The notes: generated by a model from the sequence alone, not told the origin. Shown: positions 1-8,266, counted from the stretch's first letter. The stretch: 33,231 nucleotides of DNA from Thermomonas sp. (GCF_025993755.1 NZ_JAMQHN010000160.1:1-33231), one strand, 5' to 3'. A program made the numbers and translations.

Positions 1-1
1 G

Positions 2-442
2 CCGGCGCAGAGCGTGCTGGTCTATCCCGCGCCGGAAACCGCGGCGCCGCCACCTCCCGCGGCCACCGGCGGTCAAACCCAACCGCTGCCGGCGCGCGCC
101 GGCGACGAACTCCATCACCTGCGCGACTACCGCCCCGGCGATCCGCCGCGCTCTGTGGCGTGGAAGCCCTCGGCACGACGCGGCGCGCTGCTGGTGCGCG
201 ATCACGAACAGCCGCGCGGCGGCGAACTGCACCTGGATTGGGACGCCACCGCCGGCCTGCCTTACGAGCAACGCATCCGCCGGTTGGCGCGCTGGGTCGA
301 TGACGCCGAACGCAGCGGCCGACGCTACGCGCTGCGCCTGCCGGCCGCCGAAAGCGTGACGCTCGGACAGGGCGCCGCGCACCGCCACCAGTGCCTGCGC
401 GCACTGGCCCTGCTGCCGTTCGAAGGCGGCGAGCATGGCTAA
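2..442 (+). CDS. DUF58 domain protein, C-terminal part (5' truncated by window edge)
   Basis: The reading frame is open from the first bases of the window, so the real start lies upstream. The visible 146 residues carry the DUF58 core: LRDYRPGDPPRSVAWKPSAR followed by GALLVRDHE, which fits the family pattern of an arginine/tyrosine, PGD and a tryptophan before a conserved Ala-Arg. DUF58 proteins are usually membrane-anchored and are encoded beside a MoxR ATPase and a transglutaminase. Here the stop codon overlaps the start of the TgpA-like gene by 8 bases, so the two are translationally coupled. The molecular function of DUF58 is not established. The family call is firm; the N-terminal membrane segments cannot be seen. 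Confidence 0.88.
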   Translation, partial: PAQSVLVYPAPETAAPPPPAATGGQTQPLPARAGDELHHLRDYRPGDPPRSVAWKPSARRGALLVRDHEQPRGGELHLDWDATAGLPYEQRIRRLARWVDDAERSGRRYALRLPAAESVTLGQGAAHRHQCLRALALLPFEGGEHG

Positions 443-2396
443 GTCCGCCTCGCCCGCATTGAGCCACGCCGGTCGCCTGCAGGTGCGACTGGCCGCCGCC
501 GCCTGCCTGCTGCCACTGTTGCTGCAGCTGCCGCACGGGCTGGGGCTGGGCTTCGCGCTCGGTGCCGCCGTCGTGTTTGCGGCCTCGTGGCGCAAGCCGC
601 TGGGGAACGCGATCCGCGTGCTTCTGCTCGTCGTCGGCATGGCGATGGTGTTCTACGCGCTGCCCGGCATCGGCCGCGACACCGCCTCGGCCGCGCTGGC
701 GCTGATGATCGCGCTCAAGCCGGCGGAGACGCAGACCCTGCGCGACGGCCGCAGCCTGGTCGGTTTCGCGCTGTTCGCGCCGTTCGCCACCTTCCTGCTC
801 GATCAGGCGCCACTGAGCCTGCTGCTGGCGCTGCTGGCCGTGGTCATGGCGCTGCTGGCGCTGCAACGGCTGGCAGCGGACGAGGGACGGATCGACGACG
901 CCTCCGTGACCGGATTCCCCAGGCGCGTCGCCGTCGTCGCGGTGCTGCGTCTGTTCGTGCTCGGCCTGCCGCTGGCGCTGGCCGTGTTCTGGCTGTTCCC
1001 GCGCCTGCCAACGCCGCTGTGGGGCCTGCCGCAGCGCAGCGGCGCCACGCCGGGGCTGTCCGATTCGATGACGCCGGGAGGGATGTTCGACCTGCTGCTC
1101 GACGACAGTCCCGCCGGGCGCGTGCAGTTCCTCGGGCCGGTGCCCAGGCCGGAACAGATGTACTGGCGCGGCCCGGTGCTGTGGGATTTCGACGGGCAGA
1201 CCTGGCGCCCGGGGCGGGTGCTGCAGCGCCTGCCGCCGGCGCCCATGCAAGCCGCCGGCGATGGCTGGGATTACCGCCTGGAGCTGGAGCCGACCGAAAA
1301 CCAGCTGCTGGTGGCGCTCGACCTGCCCACCGCCGTTCCCGAAGGCGCGCACCTGGGCATCGACCGTGCTCCGGTCGCCGACGCGCCGCTGTACAACGTC
1401 ACCCGCTGGACGCTGCATTCGGCACCGCCCGCGGCGTTCGAACCCGATCTTCCCGACTGGCTGCGCCGGCGCGCGCTGCGCCTGCCGGAGGGATTCAACC
1501 CGCGCACGCTGGCGCTGGGCCGGCAGTGGCGCCGCGAGGCCGGCAGCGATCCCGAAGGTCGCGCCGACCTGGCCATCGCACGGCGCGCCATGGCCTGGAT
1601 CCACAAGGATTTCGCCTACACCCTGAACGTGCCGATCGCCGGCCGCAACGAGGTCGACGACTTCCTGTTCGACCGCCGGGAAGGCTATTGCGAACACTTC
1701 AGCTCGGCGTTCGTGGTGCTGATGCGTGCCGCCGGCATCCCGGCGCGGGTCGTCACCGGCTACGCCGGCGCCTACAGCAATCCGATCGGCGACTACTGGC
1801 TGATCCGCCGCTCCGACGCCCACGCCTGGGCGGAAATCTGGCTGCCGCGGCGCGGCTGGACGCGCTTCGATCCTACCGCCGCGGTCGCGCCCGAGCGCAT
1901 CTACGACACCATCGCCGACCGCATGCCCGGCCGCATCGGCGGATTCATCGACATCTCGCCGCTGTTCAACGCCGGCGACTGGCTGCGGCGCGGCTGGAAC
2001 GACATGCTGCTGGGCTTCAACGCCAAGCGCCAGCAGGATCTGCTGGGCGCGCTGGGACTGCGCGGCGGCAGCCGGACGCTGGTGCTGCTGTTCGCCGGCG
2101 CGGCGCTGCTGGCGATCGGCTGGATGGCCTGGCTGACCGCGCGCGGCGAAAGGGAGCGCGACCCGTTGCTGCGCGCCTGGCACGCGCTGGAGGCCCGCTA
2201 TCGCCGGCGCGGACTGGGCCGTGCGCCGCACGAACCGGCGCTCGCCTGGGTCGCCCGTATCCGCACGGAATCAGGACAGCCCGAAGCCGACCTCGAACGG
2301 CTGGCGCAGCGCTTCGAGCGCAGCCGCTATGCGCCGGATGCGGGCGAGGCCACGCGTCGCGAATTGATTCACGACCTGCGCCGACATCGGCCCTGA
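435..2396 (+). CDS. tgpA: TgpA-type membrane transglutaminase (DUF3488 and transglutaminase-like domain)
   Basis: A 653-residue membrane protein. Residues about 15-200 contain several hydrophobic helices (DUF3488), then a periplasmic part with a papain-fold transglutaminase core, then a single helix near residues 550-570 and a short cytoplasmic tail (DUF4129-like). The catalytic triad is visible: C419 in EGYCEHFSSAF, H463 in SDAHAWAEIW and D479 in RFDPTAA. The Pseudomonas aeruginosa homologue TgpA is essential there, but its substrate is not known. The ATG lies inside the end of the DUF58 gene and gives the expected N-terminal helices. The gene ends 12 bases from the convergent HIT gene. Family and active site are clear; the physiological role is inferred from homology only. 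Confidence 0.92.
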   Translation: MAKSASPALSHAGRLQVRLAAAACLLPLLLQLPHGLGLGFALGAAVVFAASWRKPLGNAIRVLLLVVGMAMVFYALPGIGRDTASAALALMIALKPAETQTLRDGRSLVGFALFAPFATFLLDQAPLSLLLALLAVVMALLALQRLAADEGRIDDASVTGFPRRVAVVAVLRLFVLGLPLALAVFWLFPRLPTPLWGLPQRSGATPGLSDSMTPGGMFDLLLDDSPAGRVQFLGPVPRPEQMYWRGPVLWDFDGQTWRPGRVLQRLPPAPMQAAGDGWDYRLELEPTENQLLVALDLPTAVPEGAHLGIDRAPVADAPLYNVTRWTLHSAPPAAFEPDLPDWLRRRALRLPEGFNPRTLALGRQWRREAGSDPEGRADLAIARRAMAWIHKDFAYTLNVPIAGRNEVDDFLFDRREGYCEHFSSAFVVLMRAAGIPARVVTGYAGAYSNPIGDYWLIRRSDAHAWAEIWLPRRGWTRFDPTAAVAPERIYDTIADRMPGRIGGFIDISPLFNAGDWLRRGWNDMLLGFNAKRQQDLLGALGLRGGSRTLVLLFAGAALLAIGWMAWLTARGERERDPLLRAWHALEARYRRRGLGRAPHEPALAWVARIRTESGQPEADLERLAQRFERSRYAPDAGEATRRELIHDLRRHRP

Positions 2397-2408
2397 GCCG
2401 GGCTCGGA

Positions 2409-2753
2409 TCAGGTCGGCACGCCGAAATGCCCCAGCGGCGCGCCGGCCAGCAGGTGCAGATGGATCTGGAACACCGTCTGCCCGCCGTCCTCGTTGCAGT
2501 TCATCACGATCCGGTAGCCTCGCTCGGCAAACCCCTGCGCCTTGGCGTAACGCGCTGCGGCAGTGGCCAGCCGGCCGACCACCACCGCGTCTTCCTCGGG
2601 CACGTCGTTCAGGGTCGCGAAATCCTGCTTCGGCACGAACAGCACATGCACCGGCGCCTGCGGCGCGATGTCGCGGAACGCGATCAGGTGCTCGTCCTCA
2701 TAGACGATGTCCGCGGGAATTTCGCGATTGATGATCTTGTGGAAGATGGTCAT
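2409..2753 (-). CDS. HIT family protein (HinT-like purine nucleoside phosphoramidase)
   Basis: A 114-residue histidine-triad protein with the HinT layout: N-terminal FHKIINREIPADIVYEDE, central APVHVLFVPK and C-terminal NEDGGQTVFQIHLHLLAG. HinT enzymes hydrolyse AMP-lysine and other adenosine phosphoramidates in the cytoplasm. The catalytic histidine (middle of the triad) and the last one are present, but the first histidine of the usual H-x-H-x-H motif is glutamine here (QIHLHLL). The gene converges on tgpA. Length is normal. I am sure of the family; the exact substrate is not known. Confidence 0.93.
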   Translation of the reverse strand: MTIFHKIINREIPADIVYEDEHLIAFRDIAPQAPVHVLFVPKQDFATLNDVPEEDAVVVGRLATAAARYAKAQGFAERGYRIVMNCNEDGGQTVFQIHLHLLAGAPLGHFGVPT

Positions 2754-2822
2754 GGCGCAGGGACTGCGTTCAGGAGTCAGGAGCCAAGCATAGAGAATAC
2801 GGCGCCTGCGCGGCGTTGACGC

Positions 2823-3422
2823 TCAATCCTTGATTTCCAGACGGCTGCCGAAGGCGTGCTGCAGGGTGCCGCGATCGACGTATTCCAGTTCGCCGCCCAG
2901 CGGAACGCCGTGGGCGAGCCGGCTGGGGCGCACGCCGCGAGCGCGGGCGATCTGGGCTAGGTAATGCGCGGTGGCCTCGCCTTCAACGGTGGGATTGGTG
3001 GCCACGATCAGCTCGCGCACTTCGCCCTCGTCCAGCCGCTGGGCGAACTGGTCCAACCCGAGTTCGCGCGGGCCGATTCCGTCGAGTGGGCTCAGCCGTC
3101 CCTGCAGCACGAAGTACAGGCCGCGATAGCCGGTGGCCTGCTCGATCGCCAACCGGTCCGCCGGTGTCTCCACCGCGCACAGCAGGCTCGGATCGCGCGC
3201 CGGACTGGCGCAGATCGCGCACAGATCGGTCTCGCTGAAATCGCGGCAGCGGACGCAGTGGCGGACGTTCTCCATCGCCTGTGCAAGCGTCGCGGACAGC
3301 CGCAACCCGCCCTCGCGCTGGCGCTCCAGAAGGTGATAGGCCATCCGCTGCGCCGACTTCTGGCCCACGCCTGGAAGCACCCTCAGCGCTTCGATGAGTT
3401 GCTCGAGAAGAGAGGTGCTCAT
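2823..3422 (-). CDS. recR: Recombination mediator protein RecR
   Basis: A 199-residue protein of typical RecR length. It has an N-terminal helix-hairpin-helix ([11 protein letters not shown], residues 16-26), a four-cysteine zinc finger (C56, C59, C68, C71) and a TOPRIM domain ([12 protein letters not shown], then [15 protein letters not shown]) with a C-terminal Walker-B-like segment. RecR works with RecO and RecF to load RecA on SSB-coated single-stranded DNA at gaps. It is the last gene of the dnaX-ybaB-recR block, a very common bacterial arrangement. A 138-base gap separates it from ybaB and contains a strong hairpin. Confidence 0.98.
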   Translation of the reverse strand: MSTSLLEQLIEALRVLPGVGQKSAQRMAYHLLERQREGGLRLSATLAQAMENVRHCVRCRDFSETDLCAICASPARDPSLLCAVETPADRLAIEQATGYRGLYFVLQGRLSPLDGIGPRELGLDQFAQRLDEGEVRELIVATNPTVEGEATAHYLAQIARARGVRPSRLAHGVPLGGELEYVDRGTLQHAFGSRLEIKD

Positions 3423-3493
3423 GTGACCTGAAGCCTGATTGCGTGGTTGCGCACATGGATGCGCGCACGCGGCGCACGCAGTGCGACGCGCAA

Positions 3494-3521
3494 GCGGGCG
3501 AAAACCGCGCTTTTCGCCCGC
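3494..3521. other. 11-bp hairpin between ybaB and recR
   Basis: GCGGGCGAAAA at 3494-3504 and TTTTCGCCCGC at 3511-3521 are perfect inverted copies with a 6-base loop. The A/T block sits at the loop side of the stem, so no U-tract follows the stem on either strand and it is not a standard terminator. On the minus strand it lies in the leader between ybaB and recR and could cap or process the mRNA or attenuate recR. The role is inferred. Confidence 0.5.
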
Positions 3522-3560
3522 GTTGCGAATGCGGCGGCAGGATGCCCCGTCATCGCAATA

Positions 3561-3881
3561 TCAGAAAGGCAGCTTCATCCCGGGCGGCAGCGGCAGGCCC
3601 GCGGTCGCCGCCGACATCTTTTCCTGCGTCGCGGCCGTGATCTTGTTGACCGCATCGTTGAACGCCGCCGCGATCAGGTCTTCGGCCATTTCCGGATCCG
3701 CCAGCGCGGCCGGATCGATGCGAACCCGTCGGCAGTCCATGCGCCCGCCGAGCGTGACGCTGACCATGCCGCCACCGGCATTTCCGGTGGCTTCCAGCGC
3801 CGCCACCTCTTCCTGCGCGCGCTGCACGTCTTCCTGCATCTTCTGCGCCTGCTGCATCAGCTGGGCGATGTTTCCACGCAT
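3561..3881 (-). CDS. ybaB: YbaB/EbfC family nucleoid-associated protein
   Basis: A 106-residue protein: [20 protein letters not shown] opens a long helix, followed by a conserved core ([20 protein letters not shown]) and a C-terminal AFNDAVNKI helix with the [11 protein letters not shown] tail seen in gammaproteobacterial members. These proteins form dimers that bind DNA. I chose the ATG at 3881 because the family starts at MxxNxxxLMxQAQ and GGAAG lies just upstream; the frame is open further upstream, but that part overlaps dnaX and has no family match. It starts 16 bases after the dnaX stop, so the genes are co-transcribed. Confidence 0.95.
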   Translation of the reverse strand: MRGNIAQLMQQAQKMQEDVQRAQEEVAALEATGNAGGGMVSVTLGGRMDCRRVRIDPAALADPEMAEDLIAAAFNDAVNKITAATQEKMSAATAGLPLPPGMKLPF

Positions 3882-3897
3882 GTTCGTCTTCCGTCGT

Positions 3898-5598
3898 TCA
3901 ATGGGTGTCGCCGGACACATCGTGCGGCCGGATCGATCCGGGGACCATGGAGGCCCCGTGGTCCCGCACCAGCCGCTGGATCGCCGGGTCCTCGGCAAAC
4001 CCGCGCTCGGCATCGGCCTGCCGCGCATCCTGCGCCCTCGAGTTGCGCGCGCTGGCGGTATCGCCGCCCCCTTCCCCGAGCTCAAACCGGACCTGCACGG
4101 CACCGCCCAGCTGGCGCGACACCGCGTCGGTGAGCTGCAGCACCAGGCTGGGCGATTTCAGATGCATCTGTTCCGGAGTCAGTGCCAGACGCAGCACGCC
4201 ATCGCGATGGGCGATGAACGCGGCATTTTCGGCGAGCAGTCGCGGTGCGCCGCGCAGGCCGCATTCGGCCACCACCTGCAGCCAGTGCTCGCCATCGGTG
4301 ACGATCCGCGCGCTGGGCGCGTCCACGACGGGCGCAGCCGGCTCCGTCGCCCTGGAAGCGGCCGGTTTCGGTTCGACATTTTCGCGCACTAACGACGCCA
4401 CCGTGGCGGCCGCGGCCGCGCGTGCATTCGACTGCGGCGGACGGGGCGCCGGCGCCGCTGCTGCTGCTGTTGCTGCATTTCGCGCAGCACCTGCCGGTTC
4501 CGTCGCATCGGGACGGAACGCCAGCATCCGCAGCAGGGTCATCTCGAAGCCGCTGCGCGGACTGGGAGCATAGCCAAGGTCCCGACGCCCGTTCAGCGCC
4601 ATCTGGTACCACAGCTGCACCAGTTCCGGACGCAGCGCTGACGCCAATGCTTCGACATCGACCGCGTCCGCCTCGATCGCCGCCTCCGGCACCAGCTGTT
4701 TCACCTGGATCCGGTGCAGCGCCAGCGCGAAGGCGTCGAGGATGCCCGCCCAATCCGGCGAAAACTCCGCCAGCTGCGCCGCCTCGTCGAGCAGGCGCTT
4801 GCCGTCGCCCGCCGCCAGCGCGTCGAGCAGCGCCTGGATCCGGGTGCGGTCGACCGAGCCCAGCATGGTCGCCACGGTGCCGCCGTCCAGCCGCCCGCCG
4901 CCCGCGCCGGAGCCGCTGTAGGCAATCGCCTGATCCAGAAGCGACAGCCCGTCGCGCAGGCTGCCGTCGGCGGCCCGCGCCAGCTGCGCCACCGCGTCCG
5001 CATCGGCCTCGATGCCCTCGGCCATAAGGATTTTCGTGAGCTGGCCGCGGATCTGCGCCTCATCCAGTCGTTTGAGATTGAACTGCAGGCAGCGGCTGAG
5101 CACCGTCACCAGCAGCTTCTCGGGATCGGTGGTGGCAAACAGGAACTTGACGTGCTCCGGCGGCTCTTCCAGCGTCTTGAGCAGCGCGTTGAATGCCGCC
5201 TTCGACAGCATGTGCACTTCGTCGATCAGGTACACCTTGTAGCGGCCGCGCGAAGGCATGTACTGCGCGTTCTCGATCAATTCACGGACGTTCTCGACGC
5301 CGGTGTTGGAGGCCGCGTCGATCTCCAGCAGGTCGATGTAGCGACCGGCGTCGATCGCCTTGCAGGTCTCGCATTCGCCGCAAGGGTCGGCGCCGACGCC
5401 GCGCTCGCAGTTGAGCGACTTGGCGAAGATGCGCGCGATGGTGGTCTTGCCGACGCCGCGGGTGCCGGTGAACAGCAGCGCATGGTGGATGCGCCCGCTT
5501 TCCAGCGCATTGGTCAGCGCGCGCACCACGTGCTCCTGGCCGACCAGTTCGGAAAAACGCCGCGGGCGCCACTTGCGGGCGAGGACAAGGTAGGACAT
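3898..5598 (-). CDS. dnaX: DNA polymerase III subunits gamma/tau
   Basis: A 566-residue clamp-loader ATPase. [12 protein letters not shown] is the canonical N terminus, so I start at 5598 and not at the longer open frame. The Walker A motif GTRGVGKT is at residues 45-52, the zinc cysteines are C64, C73, C76 and C79, a DEVH Walker B box follows, and the SRC sensor motif sits in TVLSRCLQF. The C-terminal third is alanine/proline-rich, then a tau-like domain V region that contacts the polymerase. It loads the beta clamp within the replisome. It is first in an operon with ybaB and recR. I see no A-rich slippery heptamer of the E. coli type, so how or whether gamma is made is unclear. Confidence 0.97.
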   Translation of the reverse strand: MSYLVLARKWRPRRFSELVGQEHVVRALTNALESGRIHHALLFTGTRGVGKTTIARIFAKSLNCERGVGADPCGECETCKAIDAGRYIDLLEIDAASNTGVENVRELIENAQYMPSRGRYKVYLIDEVHMLSKAAFNALLKTLEEPPEHVKFLFATTDPEKLLVTVLSRCLQFNLKRLDEAQIRGQLTKILMAEGIEADADAVAQLARAADGSLRDGLSLLDQAIAYSGSGAGGGRLDGGTVATMLGSVDRTRIQALLDALAAGDGKRLLDEAAQLAEFSPDWAGILDAFALALHRIQVKQLVPEAAIEADAVDVEALASALRPELVQLWYQMALNGRRDLGYAPSPRSGFEMTLLRMLAFRPDATEPAGAARNAATAAAAAPAPRPPQSNARAAAAATVASLVRENVEPKPAASRATEPAAPVVDAPSARIVTDGEHWLQVVAECGLRGAPRLLAENAAFIAHRDGVLRLALTPEQMHLKSPSLVLQLTDAVSRQLGGAVQVRFELGEGGGDTASARNSRAQDARQADAERGFAEDPAIQRLVRDHGASMVPGSIRPHDVSGDTH

Positions 5599-5679
5599 GC
5601 CCCATTGTGGCATGCGCTGCGCCGCCGGCGCTGTCCCAACCCAGATCCACACCGGAAGGCACGCCCGGCAACGCGGCGC

Positions 5680-5709
5680 TTGCCGGCTACCGGGTCGATC
5701 CACTAAACT
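5680..5709 (+). promoter_or_regulatory. Putative sigma-70 promoter of tRNA-Ala
   Basis: TTGCCG (5680-5685) and TAAACT (5704-5709) are separated by 18 bases and lie just upstream of the tRNA at 5723. A C/G-rich discriminator (TGCGTCCCTC) follows the -10 box, a pattern usual for stringently controlled stable-RNA promoters. Predicted from sequence only. Confidence 0.55.
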
Positions 5710-5722
5710 CTGCGTCCCTCGT

Positions 5723-5798
<76 letters not shown>

Positions 5799-5804
5799 CT
5801 TTTC

Positions 5805-5836
5805 AACGCCCAACCTCTATCGGTTGGGCGTTTTCG
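5805..5836 (+). terminator. Rho-independent terminator after tRNA-Ala
   Basis: CGCCCAACC (5807-5815) and GGTTGGGCG (5822-5830) form a perfect 9-bp stem with a 6-base loop, followed by TTTTCGTTT. Two flanking A-T pairs extend the stem. It lies 7 bases after the tRNA. Confidence 0.88.
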
Positions 5837-5955
5837 TTTCCGGGTTCCCCGACGCCGCGCGGGGTTCCGGGCCATTCTGCCTGCGCTGCGCCCCACTGCC
5901 GGGGGCGCCTGAATGGGGCAGGTTCGACTCCGATCTGCCCTCTCTTCTCTCAAAA

Positions 5956-6078
5956 CCTGCACCAACTTCCTCGCCGGAGCGCACGCAGACCGACTTGTGT
6001 GCCGGTGATTTGCGCGTGCGCCATTGCCAGCGGTTGCTCTTCCCGCTTGCAGAGGCAGTCCATCACGCAACGCGCCAG
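5956..6078 (+). repeat. Diverged direct repeat, copy A (left of kdp)
   Basis: The first 33 bases (5956-5988) match 28 of 33 bases of copy B at 15377-15409; homology then continues at lower identity to about 6078. Read on the minus strand, both copies give related peptides sharing PLAxAHAQ and LRAL, and the length difference is two codons, so the ancestor was probably coding. Copy A contains no usable start upstream and looks decayed. The two copies bracket the kdp block in the same orientation. Confidence 0.6.
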
Positions 6079-6176
6079 CCACTTCGACGCTCAGGGCATT
6101 GACAAGTCCGGGGCTGCGCGTGTGTGGGCTCACTGCGAATGCGCAGCCACTACCGTGCCGAAGGTGGGCGTGGGCC

Positions 6177-6198
6177 GTCTTGATACGGTCTTGATGCC
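6177..6198 (+). promoter_or_regulatory. Candidate KdpE binding site
   Basis: GTCTTGAT occurs at 6177-6184 and again at 6188-6195, an 11-bp period, about one helical turn. Tandem direct half-sites with this spacing are typical for OmpR-family response regulators such as KdpE. It lies about 80-100 bases upstream of the first gene of the operon. The assignment is an inference from position and geometry. Confidence 0.45.
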
Positions 6199-6230
6199 CG
6201 CGCCCTCGAATCGGACCCCGTTCTGACACC

Positions 6231-6276
6231 GGCTCCTCCACGATGCGCAGCGTGTGCATCGCATCGTGGAGGAGCC
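6231..6276 (+). promoter_or_regulatory. 16-bp hairpin sequestering the first kdp-operon ribosome binding site
   Basis: GGCTCCTCCACGATGC (6231-6246) and GCATCGTGGAGGAGCC (6261-6276) are perfect inverted copies with a 14-base loop. The right arm contains GGAGG (6268-6272), the Shine-Dalgarno sequence of the ATG at 6278, so the folded RNA hides it completely. The loop ends in a second GCATC, which allows a shifted pairing of the helix top. There is no U-tract, so it is not a terminator. Translational control of the operon is inferred. Confidence 0.7.
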
Positions 6277-6277
6277 G

Positions 6278-6418
6278 ATGGACCTCTTCTATCTCGCCTG
6301 GGTGCTGGCCTGGGTGGTCCTGACCTTCGCCGCCGTCGCGCTGTGCCGACGACTCGCGTCGTCGGGCACGCCGAAGCCGGCCGCGCCGCAACCGACGGGA
6401 GGCGGCCATGGAGCCTGA
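6278..6418 (+). CDS. Small membrane protein preceding kdpF
   Basis: A 46-residue ORF with one strong transmembrane segment (LAWVLAWVVLTFAAVALC) followed by a basic CRRL and a hydrophilic, proline-rich tail. GGAGG lies 5 bases upstream of the ATG, within the hairpin described separately. Its stop overlaps the kdpF start region by 11 bases, which suggests coupled translation. Short single-span ORFs before kdpF occur in other kdp operons, but I do not recognise a named family. It may be a second small subunit or simply a leader that passes ribosomes to kdpF. Confidence 0.7.
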   Translation: MDLFYLAWVLAWVVLTFAAVALCRRLASSGTPKPAAPQPTGGGHGA

Positions 6419-6506
6419 TGCCTTTATCGCACTCGCTGCGCTGTTGGCCGTCGGCGTGCTGGCGTATCTGGTTTATGCGCTGCTGGCGGTGGAGGACTTC
6501 GAATGA
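6408..6506 (+). CDS. kdpF: K+-transporting ATPase subunit F
   Basis: A 32-residue single-span peptide (MEPDAFIALAALLAVGVLAY onward) ending in YALLAVEDFE, matching the KdpF ending of the type YxLxxPExF. KdpF sits in the membrane and stabilises the KdpFABC complex. The stop overlaps the kdpA start by 4 bases (ATGA), and the start lies inside the preceding small ORF, so the three cistrons are chained. Confidence 0.9.
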   Translation: MEPDAFIALAALLAVGVLAYLVYALLAVEDFE

Positions 6507-8248
6507 ACGCCAATCCGTGGGTGCAACTCGCCATTTTTCTGGCATTGCTGTTCGCACTGGCCTGGCCGCTGGCCCGCTGGTGCGACCTGGTCTTCAGCGG
6601 GCGGCTGGCCGAGCGCGCGCGCTGGGTCGGCGGTGTCGAGCGGCTGGCGCTGCGACTGATCGGCAGCGTGCCGGACGAGGACATGCCGTGGTGGCGCTAC
6701 GCGCTCTCCATCATCGCCTTCAACGTGGTCGGTCTCGCAGCACTGTATGCGCTGCAGCGGCTGCAGGGGTGGCTGCCGTTCAACCCGCAGGGGTTCGGTG
6801 CGGTGGCGCCGGATCTGGCGCTGAACACGGCAGTCTCCTTCGTTACTAATACCAACTGGCAAAGCTACGGCGGCGAGTCGACGATGAGCCACGGCACGCA
6901 GATGCTGGGGCTCACCGTACAGAACTTTCTGTCGGCGGCCACCGGCATCGCGGTGGCGCTGGCCGTGATCCGCGGCTTTGTCCGCAAGGCAAGCAGCGGC
7001 CTGGGCAATGCCTGGTTGGATCTGACGCGCACCACGCTGTGGCTGCTGTTGCCGATTTCGGCCGTGTTCGCGCTGTTTCTGGTCGCGCAGGGGGTGCCGC
7101 AGACGCTTGCCGGCGCCCAGACGGCGCAGCTGGTCGATCCGATCACCTACACGGTGCAGGAGGCTGGCCGCGACCTGACACAAACTGCCACGACGCAGAC
7201 GATCGCGCTCGGCCCGGTGGCTTCGCAAGAGGCGATCAAGCTGCTCGGCACCAACGGTGGCGGCTTCTTCAACGCCAATTCGGCGCATCCGTTCGAGAAC
7301 CCGACGGCTCTCAGCAACCTGGCCGAGATGGTGGCGATACTCCTCATTCCACTGGCGCTGGTGTTCCTGTTCGGCCGCTGGTCAGGCGACGCCCGGCAAG
7401 GCGCGGCGCTGATCGGGGCGATGACGGTCCTGTTCGTCGCACTGTATGCGCTTGGGGTTCTCGCGCAGGCGCAGCCCAATCCGCGGCTGACCGCGCTCGG
7501 CCTGCAGGGTCCGAGCCTTGAGGGACTCGAGACGCGTTTCGGGATCGTCGGGTCCATGCTGTTCGCCGCTACGACGACAGCCGCGAGCTGCGGTGCGGTC
7601 AACGCCATGCACGACAGCTTGATGCCGCTGGCGGGCTTGGCGCCCATGTTCCTGATGCAGCTTGGTGAAGTGGTCTATGGCGGCGTCGGCTCTGGCCTTT
7701 ACGGGATGCTGCTGTTTGCGGTGGTCGCAGTCTTCATCGCCGGGCTGATGGTCGGCCGCACGCCGGAGTACCTCGGCAAGAAGATCGGTACCTTCGACAT
7801 GAAGATGGCCGCACTGGCGGTGATCGTGGTGCCCGCACTGGTCCTGGCCGGAACGGCGCTGGCGCTGCGAGCCGAACCGGGGCTTGCGGGCCTGACCAAT
7901 CCCGGTGCGCACGGCCTGTCTCAGACGCTATATGCGCTGACCTCGGCGGCCAACAACAACGGCTCGGCGTTTGCGGGGCTATCGGCCAATGCGCCGTTCT
8001 ACAACGTGCTGCTTGCGGCGGCGATGTGGTTCGGGCGCTTCTTCGTGATCGTGCCGGTACTGGCGCTGGCCGGCAGCCTCGCCGCCAAGCCGCGCGTGCC
8101 CGCCTCTGCCGGGACGCTACCGACGAACAACGGCATGTTCGTCGTGCTGCTGATCGCCACGGTTCTGTTGGTCGGCGCGCTCAACTACGTGCCAGCACTG
8201 GCGCTAGGACCGGTGGCCGAGCACCTGGCGCTCTTCGCCACACCCTGA
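6503..8248 (+). CDS. kdpA: K+-transporting ATPase potassium-binding subunit KdpA
   Basis: A 581-residue polytopic protein with the four pore loops of the KtrB/TrkH-like channel fold: VTNTNWQSY, LGTNGGGFFNANSAHPFE, SCGAVNAMHDS and NNNGSAFAGL. These form the high-affinity K+ selectivity filter. KdpA takes K+ from the periplasm and passes it through an intersubunit tunnel to KdpB. The start overlaps kdpF, and the stop is followed after 18 bases by kdpB. Length is normal. Confidence 0.98.
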   Translation: MNANPWVQLAIFLALLFALAWPLARWCDLVFSGRLAERARWVGGVERLALRLIGSVPDEDMPWWRYALSIIAFNVVGLAALYALQRLQGWLPFNPQGFGAVAPDLALNTAVSFVTNTNWQSYGGESTMSHGTQMLGLTVQNFLSAATGIAVALAVIRGFVRKASSGLGNAWLDLTRTTLWLLLPISAVFALFLVAQGVPQTLAGAQTAQLVDPITYTVQEAGRDLTQTATTQTIALGPVASQEAIKLLGTNGGGFFNANSAHPFENPTALSNLAEMVAILLIPLALVFLFGRWSGDARQGAALIGAMTVLFVALYALGVLAQAQPNPRLTALGLQGPSLEGLETRFGIVGSMLFAATTTAASCGAVNAMHDSLMPLAGLAPMFLMQLGEVVYGGVGSGLYGMLLFAVVAVFIAGLMVGRTPEYLGKKIGTFDMKMAALAVIVVPALVLAGTALALRAEPGLAGLTNPGAHGLSQTLYALTSAANNNGSAFAGLSANAPFYNVLLAAAMWFGRFFVIVPVLALAGSLAAKPRVPASAGTLPTNNGMFVVLLIATVLLVGALNYVPALALGPVAEHLALFATP

Positions 8249-8266
8249 AAGACATAGGAGATGCGC

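Larger units (their letters stand above)
5837..6277. other. Intergenic region upstream of the kdp operon
   Basis: About 440 bases with no convincing gene. From left to right it holds a G/C-rich stretch with an isolated T-loop-like string (near 5920-5945), one copy of a diverged repeat (5956-6078), an 11-bp-period direct repeat (6177-6198) and a strong hairpin that ends at the first kdp start codon. The open frames that cross it run through the tRNA or have no codon structure of their own. I could not pick a confident -10/-35 pair for the kdp promoter. Confidence 0.6.

Noticed and set aside
587-2731. 714-aa open frame across tgpA and the HIT gene
   Set aside because: Arg/Ala-rich shadow frame typical of high-GC DNA; tgpA and HIT have clear families and motifs.
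3898-5598. Programmed frameshift in dnaX for gamma
   Set aside because: I found no A-rich slippery heptamer of the E. coli type at the expected place.
5917-5945. T-loop-like string (GGTTCGACTCC) that could be a tRNA remnant
   Set aside because: The flanking bases do not form a T stem and no acceptor or anticodon arm is found.
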